Assembly (NCBI GenBank): GCA_009760855.2
Contig: WPIO01000007.1
Coordinates: 12,616,501-12,680,500, forward strand
Length of the DNA: 64,000 nucleotides
Direction: 5' to 3'
DNA from: Cristatella mucedo
Lineage: Eukaryota > Bryozoa > Phylactolaemata > Cristatellidae
The stretch's first letter is position 1, and each line of letters starts with the position of its first letter. A program made the position numbers and the translations under genes. Below the pieces are notes generated by a model. The model was not told where the DNA came from and did no database searches. It saw only the letters and a list, made by a program, of their open reading frames with translations. Shown piece after piece: positions 22,593 through 34,489 of this stretch.

Positions 22593-23920
22593 AGAAATGC
22601 TCGGCATGGTGAGTCTGCATCGCCCGAAGCTCCAAAAAGTGTTTTCATCCCACTTTTAGAATCACGCCGTCCTCGCAAAGTAAATCGCTGAAATGCAGCC
22701 AGCGCGGTGCTGCCTCCGCTGCGCCACCATGCTAGTCGAGGAATCGGGGAGCGCGAATTTAGAAGACTGCGAGACTATCCGCCGAGTGGGTGGCGTTGCG
22801 GTCACGTTGAAATAGGGCGACAGGCAACTGACCAATTAATGAAATGTCAATCGCTCAACTAAAGCAGTGACAGCCTCACGCCCGCGGTCTCGCACAGAAA
22901 ATGCTCACGCCCGAAACATCAGCCCAGAGCATTGTGTCAAAGTTGAGAGACGCACCGACCAAAGTGCCCGGGCTGGTCTAGACCAGGAGTTCGGGTGCTC
23001 GCCCTCTTCACGAAATGGCTCGTGGATTCGAGTCCTTCAGCGGGCGATCCGCTATTGCCCACTGCAATTGGCTAAGGCATCCGTTAAGGCTCGTCTGACG
23101 CTTTACAAATGAGGCGGCTGAATCATCTAAACAAATTTCTGTTGCGGTGAGCGGCCGGTCGGAAGGCGGGATGGCTGCTGTGCGCCGATAGAGCCGGCGA
23201 GTCCGTCGACCGAAGCCACGTGACCATGGCTCCTTGCCAGCCGAGACGAGCAACGAGCAGATCGGCCTGGGATTCGCCGGTCGGCCTAGTTCCTCCTGCA
23301 GATGCCCTAGCTGCCCGGAAATAAGCGTCTGAAGTTAGCGCTTCTCTTCTCTCGTACGGTCGAAGTGCAAAGGTGAGCCATCGTTGCTGCAAAGCGAGCT
23401 CTTGCAGACGAGCCGCCGTCGCTCCACGAGCCGAGGCCCATTCGTTCAACTTCAAGGTAAAATAAATTCAACGCAGGATCGTGCGCCCAGCGTCCCGCCA
23501 TGGAATACTAGTGGCAAAAGGGCAGGATTCTCATTTAAGCACCGATTGGGCTTCTTCGCAGTTTCGCTCTTCCGATGAAAAATCCGCTTTTCAGCTGCAA
23601 GCCAGAACTCGGCTAGGAATATGGTCACGTCCACCTACAGCCGTTCGATGTCCACGAAAGCTCCACTCTGTGCAAGTCCAGTACCCGCTTGAACTTGTAA
23701 CCATCCATTTAGTCGTCTACTGTAGTAGGGAAAGACCATTCTATCCCCTGGGCACTAGCCGGGGAGTCAGGTGATCGTACTTCGCGAAGGTGGACGTGGT
23801 TTTGAGTCCTGCAGCAGGAAACATCTACCGCCAGCAGCATGCGGTGTGCGGTCATGCGACTTGCTAATACTGCAGCGAACCACTTTCTGCTTGTCCACTT
23901 CAATTACAGACTGTAAATTT
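22593..23920. other. Mostly unassigned, partly GC-rich; tRNA-like stretch at 22985-23060
   Basis: GAGTTCGGGTGCTCGCC followed by GTGGATTCGAGTCC resembles a SINE-1-type head on the plus strand, without a matching tail. A 14-bp perfect palindrome CTGGTCTAGACCAG lies at 22973-22986. A second weaker B-box-like GTGGTTTTGAGTCC is near 23.80 kb. Confidence 0.4.
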
Positions 23921-24080
23921 TAGCTGATTTACGGCTTTATTTTTTATAGCGGTAGAAGAGCCTTAACAGCCATTGCGGCCGCTTTCAGTTGGCAAGAAAT
24001 GGTCGGCCACTACAGGATTTGAACCCATGACCACAGTCATAAAGAGAGAGGGCATTGCCTCCTAGGCTATCAAGGCCCTG
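23921..24080 (-). mobile_element. SINE-2 copy
   Basis: Minus strand: GGCCTTGATAGCCTAGGAGG head, GGGTTCAAATCC B-box, TAAGGCTCTTCTACCGCTAT body and an AGCTAAA 3' end. Confidence 0.75.
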
Positions 24081-24159
24081 CTTTGAGCTTAGTTTCTGAG
24101 CTATAACTGAAGGCTGTTAATGTAATAGCTCCTACATGCTAAGGATTATTAGTAGCACA

Positions 24160-24765
24160 ATTTATGATAATGTATGAAAGAGATTGGGGCACCTCAGAGC
24201 TCCGAGGTTGATCAGATTCTTTTCACGGTTTGTACTCTCTCTGCAGCCGATGTGATTGAAAAGCACAGCCTAGACTTTCGCTTGCATGAAGATGACACTC
24301 AGTTGTTCCTTTGCTTTGATCCATCCCAGACCTCCAGCACGACGAATTTGATTAACTAACTGGAAGCAGGTATTGACGACATTCGCACATGGATAGCAGC
24401 ACACTTTCTTAAAAGGAAAGACGATAAAACAAACTTATTATTTATGGGCCAACCAAGTGTGAATTAAAAATAAGAAATTGGAAAATCTTACCTTTAAAAT
24501 TGGTTATGCCAGCATATCTCCTGTTGAGTCTGCACGAAATCTAGTTATCTTGTTTCAGAGTGATTCTGCATTAAGAAATGACCGCATCAGCTCTACAATC
24601 AAGCCTGCCTACTTTCAGCCACTTAGCATGCTAAAAATTCGGGCTTACTTAGACAGGGATACTACATCCAAACTGATAAATATATTTTTTTAATTCCATT
24701 TCAATTTTGTTTATCTCAGTGCTGGCTATTCTAACGGCCTGTGCAATCAGGTTCTTGCAGTTGTA
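24160..24765 (+). mobile_element. LINE-A palm and thumb, split copy (5' part)
   Basis: Encodes QILFTVCTLSAADVIEKHS, the catalytic-loop equivalent LHEDDTQLFLC (E in place of the usual A), and SARNLVILFQSD and AYLDRDTTSKL, with frame breaks. An inverted insert interrupts it at about 24766; its 3' end resumes at 25586. Confidence 0.8.
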
Positions 24766-25585
24766 TCTGCGTCTGTAACTCCGCAAAGCCACAAAGACTA
24801 TGTGGGTGTAACGCAGGAGAGTTTTGTATAGTCCACTCACAGCCTAAGCGGCTTTCGGCACGCATTCAGTAGCCGACAGACTTTATCTGACGCAACAAAG
24901 AGAAATTGGGAAGCATTGCAGAGTCAGGAGAGCAGTTGAGGTAGTGAGTAGCATAGAAATAGCAGCTCAGGACCGCTGAAAAAGATGTGCCATAGTCGGC
25001 AATAGGAGAGTAGTTGTCGTTGCTTAAGAATTGTGGAAGCGAGTTCCACAGTCTAGGACCTGCAGAGTTAAGGCTTCTGTCGCCAAAGGTTCTTTAAGCG
25101 GAGGAATGGAATAGCTAATTTATTGTCCGTACATGACCTGAGAGTGCAAGGAGGCTGAAACTGGTGCAGCAGTTCAGCTAAGTATGGAGGAGCCAAGCCG
25201 TGGCAAACCTTGTGGGCCAGCGTAAGAACTTTGTTCTGATCCGTTGATCAACCGGCAGCCATCCTAGCTCTTTTATCAAAGGAGAGGCGTGGTCAAACGT
25301 TTTGAAATCAATGTGCTTCTTGATTGGGTGCATGTGCAGTTCAGCAAGAAGTGAGGTGATGTAACAATTGCGACGCTCACCGCAGACAAGCCTAGCTTCA
25401 GAATTTTGCACCAACTGTAAGCACCTGATTGCACACGCAGGGAGACCAGCGAGCAGTGAGTTACAGAAGTCGAGACGGGATTTCATAAATGTGTGGACCA
25501 ATTTGGATGCAGTATTCCTGTATTAGCAAGCCCGAATTTCGGCAATGCTGTGTAGCTGAAAGTAGGCAGACTTGATTGTGGAGCT
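24766..25585 (-). mobile_element. Inverted LINE-A/LINE-B composite inserted in LINE-A
   Basis: Read on the minus strand from 25585: LINE-A thumb sequence ('STIKSAYFQL', then [19 protein letters not shown]) up to KKHIDFK, then at about 25288 LINE-B sequence ([19 protein letters not shown]), continuing to the LINE-B 3' end and tail at 24766. One 107-codon frame (25178-25501) reads through the junction. Either LINE-B inserted into a LINE-A piece, or the two were joined by template switching. Confidence 0.7.
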
Positions 25586-26095
25586 GGTACTCTTCCCCCC
25601 CCCCCAGGCTAAGCATCATACCCCCAGCTTTTTTCTTAATCTAATTATGCAGCTATTTCTCGACATACCTTAAGTCATTAGGAGATCGTGCATTTAGTTC
25701 GTAGACTTCCGAAGCTTGGATCTCACTTCCAAAAGCAACATCCCCTGACTCGACGACATTTAAAAAAATGCTTAAAGTGCATCTATCTATCACAGCATTT
25801 AGTGGGTCCGTGTGATTCATACTTTGTGTGCTCACGCTTGCTAAGGCTGTCCATGTTGCCTCTAACCATGTTTACATGCTGACGCTTTGCATGTAATCTC
25901 CGATCATGTCATGTGCATGTCATCTCTGATCATGTCATGCTTGCTGTCGCTGAGCATGCTACCACTAACCATTCGACTACGATTCCTTTTCAGCATATGC
26001 AAAGTGCCTAGACAGAGATTAAATTCACTGAGGGTGGTATACAAAATCTTATTAGTTGTAGCAATAGTTGTTGCATTACAGATTATTGTATGAAT
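25586..26095 (+). mobile_element. LINE-A 3' end, continuation of split copy
   Basis: Starts at a C-rich run and CCAGGCTAAGCATCATACC, continues through a decayed C-terminus and 3' UTR (with a small duplication of ATCATGTCATG), and ends with a weak terminal hairpin and a GTTGTTGC-type tail. About 200 bp of LINE-A seen in other copies is missing between this and 24765. Confidence 0.75.
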
Positions 26096-28053
26096 TACGA
26101 CCTAGCAGTTATATAAGGTACGGGCCTGACTGCAGTCGCTCTCTTGGAGCAGCTATGGTCAGTGAGTCATACGGCTGAACATGAGCTGCTGTTAGTCTAC
26201 GAACGAGTCTGCTGGAAGATATCTTAACATACAGGTTATTTTTTTACGCTTTTTTAATACCGCGTTGTTATCACTACGTGCAAAACGTCGAGGGCTGCAT
26301 CATTATCGTTGGCGTAGTGCGAGCTTCAGGTCTTTGCACGTTGCACGCGTTGTGCTACTAAAGCAACTAGGGAGGTTCGCACGGTAATAGCCCCGCCGCT
26401 ACCACTCCTCGGCCATTATATAAATGAGGCGTTTAGTCAGCCGAAATTCAGTGTAATTATTATTTACTTTGCTACTTGACAGCAGTAATTCCCAATACCT
26501 TCGCCACTCGCGGAAATAGCAAGTAATATTTCTTGGATAGGGCGGCCAGCCCATTAATGACAAATAGAGAAACTAACAAATAAGCTGCCCTTCCTAGAGA
26601 GGTTCCTGATGTCATATCGTTTGGAAGAAGGTCAATGATGAAGTCGAAACTACAGCTACACGCAAGCTAAGCTTTAAATTCAGTGCTACCTTCAGTTAAA
26701 ATAACTGTATCTAGCCAAAGTGTGAGGGTCGTTCTCGCCGGCGGATTTTTGGATCCACAGCAAAACATCCCGACATCCGGCGTCTCCGGCATGGAGTTTA
26801 AAATACGCACCTGAGTTGATACAAGCAAAAAAAAAGAGGTATCTGCCACAGCTATCGTTCGTCCGCACCGGCCGACCTTGGCCGAGAGGTGCCAAAGGGG
26901 AGCCAGGCACGCTCGTCACCGTCAGTAGAGAGGCCAAGCTCGAGTTCGCTGAGAATAAACATTCTCGTCATCGCGTTGTCACGATCCAGGGACCCACAAA
27001 TGAGTGCCGGTTATCAGCTAATCAAAGCCCGTGGCACTCAATCAGGCTGAGAAGCATCCTGAGAAACGTTCACACCGGCAGTCGGCAGCGGCGTTAGCCG
27101 GCACGAAGCAGCTTTAGTGTGCGCACGCGCTGTCCGACCGGGGCTAGCAGACGAGGGGAGGGGATCTAGTTGTGCCTCCGGAAAGTATTGCACGAAAGAG
27201 CGCACCTTTTATACCATTCGCCCTCGGCTAGAGACAATGCCAAGTCTTCGGATGCGCCAAGTCAGAGCAGTAACCAACCAGCTATATATACGCGTCACTA
27301 TTTCTGCATTCTTGTCTGTGCAGAGCTTTTTACAGTGCCTTACAGTATGAATTATGTCGCTTGCGTGCCAAACTGGATCCACTAGTCAGGCGAGCGCGCG
27401 GCATCACGTCCGTTGGATACTGACAGACGCACGCGCGTGTTTGTGCGCGGTAAGTAGAAGACAAAGTATCTTCGGCCGAGCCGACGCAACCTCTAATGTG
27501 AGGACCTCTTGAGAAGAACAAGCCATCAATGAAGGCGTCTATCAAACTCAGCAGAAGAGGGCCGCCTGAGAATACATTTTACCACGAAGTGGTTAAATCG
27601 ATAAAAATAATACATCAGTAATAAAAATGCCTTACCGGTAATATTGTTTTTAAATAGATGTAAGATAATTAAATATGTTTCTGGGTAATTTTTTCATGTG
27701 CAGGAAAGAAGTCATTTCAACTGACCAGTGCTAATAACGCGTGCAATTTCAGAATACATAAGCATTACAAAAACAGTTCACGCGAACGCTTGCCACAAAA
27801 CCATCTGCTCACGCTAGAGTTTTAATCGTTCTCGAATAGATTTGCCGGTTGCTGTAGCTACTATTAGGGTAGCAGAGTGATTAGACATCGAGTTCCTGCA
27901 CTACTAGTTACTGCGACCGCTAGCTCTAACGATGCGGGAGCCACGAGTTGGCAGTGAGTTGTAAACGAAACGCCCGGATGGTGGTTTGGTTCTCTTACGA
28001 GGCTATGCAAATGACTTTTTGTCATGCTAATTACAAGTATTATTATTGCAATA
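26096..28053. other. No recognisable gene; weak SINE-2 tail at 26385-26455
   Basis: TATATAAATGAGGCGTTTAG and CAGCCGA resemble the SINE-2 3' end on the plus strand. The rest, including GC-richer DNA at 26.7-27.5 kb, has no family match. Confidence 0.4.
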
Positions 28054-28723
28054 CAGTTGTCCCTCGCCACTTCGCACTTCGACTTTTGCGGCTTGACTCT
28101 ATCGCGTTTTTTTAAATACAGTGCACGCACGTTCATTAAAGAGTTGATCTAGATAGTGAAAATGATGCAGTGCACGCTCTTGGTTGTCCGAGTCAATTAT
28201 ACGCCCCTGTAATACAATAAAAAGTAAAGCTAACATACGTATGGTCTGTAGGACTATGTATTCGCGCACCCCCGCATACCTTTCAACGCCTGCAGGTGCG
28301 GCCGCTCGACCACTCCTTGTGCGTGGGCAAGAACGTTTATTCCGAAAAATGTGGTGTGATGAAACCAAGCCAACCTGAGCGTGATTTTCACTGTTTTACT
28401 ATCCTAGCGTAAGACATTTATGTGTGCGTTTAATTAAATGTACGATAATAATAATATGATATTTGTAACGTCTGATATTTCTTATTTTCTTTTATGCTGA
28501 CTGATTAATTGGCAAATACAAGTGTAATGGTGACTCATATGGTGTTATTTCATATCCAGAGAGCTAAAATAGTGCTAAAAACCGTATTTAGAGGGTCTTG
28601 AACAGGTTTTCAATGCTTCAACTACGAAAATATTTGATTTATGAATAGAATCATACTTCGTAGAAATTCACTTATCGCGCTAGAGTCTGGAACGGATTCA
28701 CCGCGATAAACGAGGGTCGACTG
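28054..28723. mobile_element. Short non-autonomous Tigger-like element
   Basis: Left terminus CAGTTGTCCCTCGCCACTTC; right terminus in reverse CAGTCGACCCTCGTTTATCG; both are flanked by TA. The 670-bp interior has no transposase. Subterminal sequence on the right (AAACCGTATTTAGAGGGTC, AACTACGAAAATATTTGAT, TTCACTTATCGCG) is of the type known from animal Tigger elements. It differs from the termini of the 15.9-19.2 kb element, so it is a separate family. Confidence 0.8.
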
Positions 28724-29467
28724 TAATGACTAAGCTTTACTAGAAACAAGAGCGCACGGCGGGAAGCGTACTCTATTATATACTGGAGAGCGCTACTGCA
28801 CGGCCAGCCTCTAGTGCACCTGATGTTCACTGTCAACGACACACCGAGTTCCAGCCATCGCGTTTCGAGCAAGAAAAACGACATAAAACTCATTTCAATA
28901 CGAGTATAAAGAAATTGCAAAAAAGTGCAAGAAGAAAGTGCACCCAAAACGCACAGAAAAAGGTTATCGGTTCAGAAAACGTGAGCTTGTCCGTGATGAA
29001 GACAAAGCACCCATAGACAAATCACGTCATGGACGCAATAATCATCATTGCAGCTTTAGCTACCGCTTTGATGACGTCACAGTTACGCTCAGCAGTCTGA
29101 ACGGCAATGAAGCACCTATTCACACAGCAGCTGTCTTAGAACGGGTCAGAGAGACCTGCAGCTCTTTTTTCCCGTGAGCCTAAAATAACTAGCGAAGTTT
29201 ACGATCGCGAATCGTCCTGGCATTGGATCACAACATTTGACTCATCACAAATAAAAAGCGGTAGGGACTTCCTCTTTTAGCCCTGGGCTTTGAAGAACTG
29301 GGTTCAAATCTCGACGCCAACAAGACATAATACTTCTTTTTGATGATGGATGATAGAAAGTCAGTCTATCGTCCTCAGGTGCCGTCACTTCAGTTCGGAC
29401 GCACTCTCGCAATCTTTACCTGGGAGTGCATTTTAAATTAGCACTCTTTTTCTAGCTCTTCCTGTCT
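28724..29467. other. No recognisable feature; weak tRNA-like stretch at 29250-29325
   Basis: TGGGTTCAAATCTCG is B-box-like, with no matching SINE body. Confidence 0.35.
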
Positions 29468-29539
29468 GACCATGAGATACGATTAGACCATGTCCTACCA
29501 CGTGACCATGTCCTACCACGTGACCATGTCCTACCACGA
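29468..29539. repeat. 18-bp tandem repeat, three good units plus one diverged
   Basis: Unit GACCATGTCCTACCACGT at 29486, 29504 and 29522, preceded by the diverged GACCATGAGATACGATTA. The unit junctions create CACGTG twice. Confidence 0.9.
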
Positions 29540-30330
29540 AATGGCGGATTCAAGTTGAACGTCTCTAGGGAGACGTGCAGAGCTTATCATCAGAGCATCC
29601 TGGTTGGTCGAGAGCGCAGGGCAGCGTTCGTGCGAGCGGTGGACTTCAGCGTTTTTTTTTCGCGCGATTGCAGAGAGCGGACCTGAGCCCAGCGCAGAGC
29701 AGCACAGCACTGTGTGGTGCTACTTGCACTGAGCCAGCGCAGCGCTGTGTGGTGCAAGTGTTCAGTGCAGCATTCGCCTGTTCTTGCTCGCCACGGGCGC
29801 GGCTCTCGGATGAGCGACGACTCGTGCAATGCTGCGGCGACGGGCTGCGAGAATGTTTCGCCATTAGTAATAATAGCTTTGAGCTAGACGCCCTGCGGTG
29901 GTAATTGAGTGCAGATTGCATTGCGAAGGACCGTGCTCTGCACCAAAGGATGCCCCGCCCTTCAGACGACGCTCGGCTGCTCTTGTGACTAACGGCGACG
30001 GGCCTTTGCGCCGCATCTCGCCCAGATCAAAAGATCAAAAGAGATACCGGCGGAGCACAGAGGCTCTGAGGGAGCTAGTCAGTGCTTGAGGCAAAGTCGT
30101 CGCTAAATGCACGCTCGACCGCCGATAGCTGGCTTCCTTTCCAGCTACATCGCAGTTCCGAAGATGCTTGAAAATAAAAGGCGAGCTCATTTTCGCACAC
30201 CCTCACCAGTGAACATGGTTGGCCCTTTTTGCCTGGGCCCAACCGATTGCTTCGCGAAAATACGCCTACAATTTCAGAAGCTCGAGGGCGGAGCAGTTAA
30301 AACGCCAATCGGTAGAGGCCTCATGGCCGA
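29540..30330. other. CpG-containing unassigned DNA with a partial duplication
   Basis: Around 29689-29770, a segment with CTGTGTGGTGC is present twice in imperfect form. The 109-codon frame here and the non-repeat start of the long frame at 30107 have no recognisable domain. Confidence 0.4.
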
Positions 30331-30477
30331 GACAGAGACGGAGACAGAGACAGAGACAGAGACAGAGACAGAGACAGAGACAGAGACAGAGACAGAGACA
30401 GAGACAGAGACAGAGACAGAGACAGAGACGGAGACAGAGACAGAGACAGAGACAGAGACAGAGACAGAGACAGAGAC

Positions 30478-30512
<35 letters not shown>

Positions 30513-30537
30513 CAGAGACAGAGACAGAGACAGAGAC

Positions 30538-30568
<31 letters not shown>

Positions 30569-31131
30569 CAGAGAGAGAGAGACAGAGACATAGACAGAGA
30601 CAGAGACAGAGACAGAGACAGAGACAGAGACAGAGACAGAGACAGAGACAGAGACAGAGACAGAGACAGAGACAGAGACAGAGACAGAGACAGAGACAGA
30701 GACAGAGACAGAGACAGAGACAGAGACGGAGACAGAGACAGAGACAGAGACAGAGACAGAGACAGAGACAGAGACAGAGACAGAGACAGAGACAGAGACA
30801 GAGACAGAGACAGAGACGGAGACAGAGGCGGAGACAGACACGGAGACAGACGGACACAGACAAGACACAGACGGACACAGACAAGACACAGACGGACACA
30901 GACGGACACAGACGGACACAGACGGACACAGACGGACACAGACAAGACACAGACGGACACAGACGGACACAGACGGACACAGACGGATACAGACGGACAC
31001 AGACGGACACAGACAAGACACAGACGGACACAGACGGACACAGACAAGACACAGACGGACACAGACGGACACAGACAAGACACAGACGGACACAGACAAG
31101 ACACAGAGGGACACAGACGGACACAGACAAG
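30331..31131. repeat. Large tandem repeat: (GACAGA)n followed by 10/11-bp ACACAGACGG / ACACAGACAAG units
   Basis: About 500 bp of hexanucleotide with occasional GAGAGA and GACGGA variants, then about 300 bp of alternating 10- and 11-bp units. No reading frame of the hexamer contains a stop on either strand, which explains long low-complexity frames (276 to 347 codons) on both strands. Confidence 0.95.
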
Positions 31132-31171
31132 ACTCCTCCTCGAGGTTTGAGCGCTACTGGATACACCGCCC

Positions 31172-31650
31172 TCTAGGTCTCTTCATTCTTTGACTTCCGG
31201 CTACCCATTAGATCTACTCTCTCACCAGGCCAAGCATCATACCATCCGCTTTTCGGAAACTAATGTTTTACCTATACCTTGTACAAAACTCAGATTCTTT
31301 GGAGACCGTGCATTCAGTTCGCATGCTCTTAAAGCCTGGAACTCACTTCCGACGTGCGTCACGACATTCACTTACTTGACCAAATTAAAAAAGAAATTAA
31401 AAAGGCACCTCCTATAGTGGGTCCTTGTGATTCATCCTTTATGTACCTATGCGTGCTGACACTGTTGCATGCTGCCACTAACCACATTTCCATGCTGACC
31501 ATGTGCATGTCACCCCTAACCATGTTATTAATGTTGTTTAAAAAGCATGATAGCACTCACCATTCGGTCGTGTTTCCTTTGCAGCAAATTTAAAGCACCT
31601 AGAAAGACATTCTCTGAATGCGCTTTATCAAGTATATTATTATTGTTATC
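31172..31650 (+). mobile_element. LINE-A 3' end
   Basis: Begins at AGGTCTCTTCATTCTTTG, directly downstream of the tandem repeat. It encodes HQAKHHTIRFSETNVLPIP and GDRAFSSHALKAWNSLPTCV, then the 3' UTR, a terminal hairpin with a short internal deletion (AGAAAGACATTCTCTG) and an ATT tail. Confidence 0.85.
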
Positions 31651-31804
31651 TGATAGCCCGAGAATTAAAGTGCTCGCTGTTTGAGACCGAGATCGTAGTT
31701 TCGAAACCTGCCAATGGGTGATTCTTGATTTCCAACTGCAAGCGTTGGTGATAGCTGACAAAGCTCTTCAGCCGCTATGCAAATGTGGCTGCTAAATCAG
31801 CCGA
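31651..31804 (+). mobile_element. SINE-2 copy abutting LINE-A tail
   Basis: Head TGATAGCCCGAGAATTAAAG, B-box GTAGTTTCGAAACC, body GGTGATAGCTGACAAAGCTC and 3' end GTGGCTGCTAAATCAGC. It starts exactly at the end of the LINE-A ATT tail, as at 11.55 kb. Confidence 0.7.
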
Positions 31805-32967
31805 TGTCTATTATATGTCTGTTATCATTATGCCTGCTATATTATGCCTCATGCAAACGCCCTGGTTGTGTTACTGCGGCGAAAAAACTCACAGCAACAG
31901 CAGTAGCGACAGGCCAACGGCGAGCATCCTTATATGGCGATAACAAACGATGAGCGGACGCCGCCAAGGCGCGCCGCGGCTGCTCCCTGTCCCCTCCCTG
32001 TCTCCTCTCCTCCGCGCTCGCTCGCTCGTGACTAATGCTGCGAGCACCCGTCTGGCTAGTAAACAACGCTCTCTGGGCGTGTAACGGGAGCTCGGACATC
32101 TTTGCGGCGGCGCGAGCTGCAGCGATCTACAGCTACGAGCCAGACTGATATTCGAGCGATAAGGCAACACCAGAGCGTACGCTCTCGAGTGCACGCATTG
32201 TCGCGCCACGACTCGCCGGAGTGCTGGCAGCGAATTCCTCGAATGCGATAAGTGCGCGCGACAGCGTTCGCTCTGGACGACCCAGTGAATTGTCAAGGAA
32301 AAAAAAGAGTTTTCATTCATGCATTCTTAACTCATGTGAGGATTGGAATCGGCTCATTTAGCGTGGGGCTAGAACGGCCGAGCGGAATGTCAAATCAACT
32401 CGGCTCCATTGCAGCACTCGGGTAGCACAAGAGCATAAAGCCCTGCCTTGTCTCAGGAAGACACGCCAGTCTCATTAGAATAGAAGTGCGCCCATCACAG
32501 GAGGGCTTTAACCAGGGGTCGCTGGGCTGAGAGAGCTCGCGACTTGAGGTTTTGTGACTTTTATGCCCTCAGCCCCGTTGACACGGATGGTATCTGTCGT
32601 AGTCATCATTCGGTCGCAGCAGAATGGCCGCGGAATCAAAGGGCTCAGAGGACGCCCGTCAGCCGCAGGGCTGGCGGGCTGCGAAATTGCGATGCTTATA
32701 GAATGCGTCCAGTTTCTTTTGAATCATCTAACCGGGCGAGCTTCGCTTGAGTCCAGTGGCCCGCGGCTGTGTTTTTTGAGACGAAGAAACGCCGAGCATT
32801 TCCAGAGAATAATGGTAAACATTTGACTCGCTTTTAGATGGCGGCTTGCTGCAAGTATGCAAACACCATTAGTTGCAAAGCAGTAGTGCATTGAAAGACA
32901 GCTCGAGGTGCAGGGAAGTGATCAAGGAAGTGACCAGTGCGCGGAAGAGAAGAAAGTGCAACACCAC
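31805..32967. other. No recognisable feature; CpG-rich at 31900-32290
   Basis: The long minus-strand frame (31889-32320, 143 codons) lies in CpG-rich DNA and has no recognisable domain. Confidence 0.45.
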
Positions 32968-33121
32968 GCTGGCTTAGCCCAGGAGTAAAAGTGCTCGCCT
33001 TCAATGACCAAGGCCAAGGTGGTCACCTTTGACGATTGAATTCTTGAGCTCGAGCATGGCGGCGTATGTTTAGCGCCTGTATTGCATAGAGATGCACTTC
33101 CCTTGGGGAGCTATGCAAAAG
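32968..33121 (+). mobile_element. SINE-1 copy
   Basis: Head CTGGCTTAGCCCAGGAGTAA, AGTGCTCGCC, a decayed B-box (TTGAGCTCGAGC), then a tail with AGCGCCTGTATTGCATAGAG and CTTGGGGAGCTATGCAAA. Confidence 0.65.
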
Positions 33122-33483
33122 AAATCTTTTGAGTTAGAAGCATCATTATTGTATACATTTAATCTTTTCATTTTATCTTGCTAAGGTAGCGGTGCAAGGA
33201 AAATTAAAAAGGCGTGCATTTTTTTTACATGAAAATTCTCTGTTTCAATTGGAAAGTATTTCAAAAGATGAATGCGTCGACTATATGCGAAACTATGCCG
33301 GACATGGAAGTGCGAGAAGGAGAGCGGAGAAGGAAACGTCCAAAACGAAGAGAACCATGAGAGTTGCGTGAAATATTTTTTAAGACTTTGATTTAAGCCC
33401 ATTTTGGCGCACTGAATTCACGTTGCCTTCGAGTAGAAAATATTAAAAATAAGTATGAAATATAATTGTATTGCAATGTGACC
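33122..33483. other. No recognisable feature
   Basis: AT-rich; no family match. Confidence 0.5.
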
Positions 33484-33617
33484 TAAGACCAATTGATCTC
33501 TATTTGTGCGCTTCATGTACGTCATGAACCTCGAACCCACGACCTCGGTCATCAAATACATTCACCTTGATGACCCTTTTCGAGGTGAGCACCGTTAACC
33601 ACTGGGCCATCATAGGC
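33484..33617 (-). mobile_element. SINE-1 copy
   Basis: Minus strand: GGCCCAGTGGTTAACGGTGC head with A-box, GGTCGTGGGTTCGAGGTTC B-box, then ATGAAGCGCACAAATAGAGA; the tail is truncated inside the LINE-A-like hairpin. Confidence 0.75.
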
Positions 33618-34489
33618 GTGCAAGGAATTATTTCGCCCCAAAGTCTACACGGGAGACTGGTGGTAACGTCTACGGCAGCCTCATCATCTTTATCGACGAC
33701 GGTCGGGAGTCGAATCTCAGGCGGATTTCGATTTGCATCAGGTATCCGCTTTGACATTCTCCTCCAACAAGTTTCTCGCCAGGCGATACAGATTCAGCGT
33801 CAAAAGTGAATCATGCTAAGAGGTTAAATCCATTGAGTACAACTCCAAGTACATTTCACAAAGGGTAAGATTGTGCAATGTTGGCTTAAGCGATGGTTGA
33901 AGCACACCCAATGCTGGCTACAGCGAGTTCAGCCAGTTTCTTGAGAAACGATACATCGGTAAACCTCGAGGTTCATGGAAAAATCGTGCAAAATCAGAAC
34001 GCAATAAAAAAAGCAGCTTCTGGTACTCCATAGCGTTAGACTTATTTGATCACTGGATTCAAATTGAATCCGTCTGACAAAGACTCGCGACAGTGCTTTT
34101 ACACTTAAAGCACGGAAATTCTCTGTCGCTATAGTTGTGATCAACGAATGACCAACCGGAGATTGAGGCGGCGAGGAGACAAAATAGTGTGAGGAGGAGA
34201 AATAATAATGCTAGAAAGAGAACAATGAGTGCGTTTCGTGAATTCATTTGCAGACTCCAAAAGACAAAGATCGCTACTACCCTCGAATGGCCAGTGAATG
34301 AGATTTTGTTTTTACAATTTCAACTTTAAATTTTCATCAAGATGTCCCGCGGCTCAAAAAAAGATCTTCGCTAATTAAATGATACAATCTTGTCAACTAA
34401 TTGTGTGCGGAGATAAATAAACTGTGTCTACGTTGATATGGGAAACAGCCATCGTCGTGACAGCTCAATCGTTCCTTTCTCAAACAGGA
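33618..34489. other. No recognisable feature
   Basis: No family match. Confidence 0.45.

Noticed and set aside
30107-31150. 347-codon plus-strand frame and several 276-282-codon minus-strand frames
   Set aside because: They are produced by a stop-free tandem repeat; all frames are open there, and the short non-repeat start has no recognisable domain.
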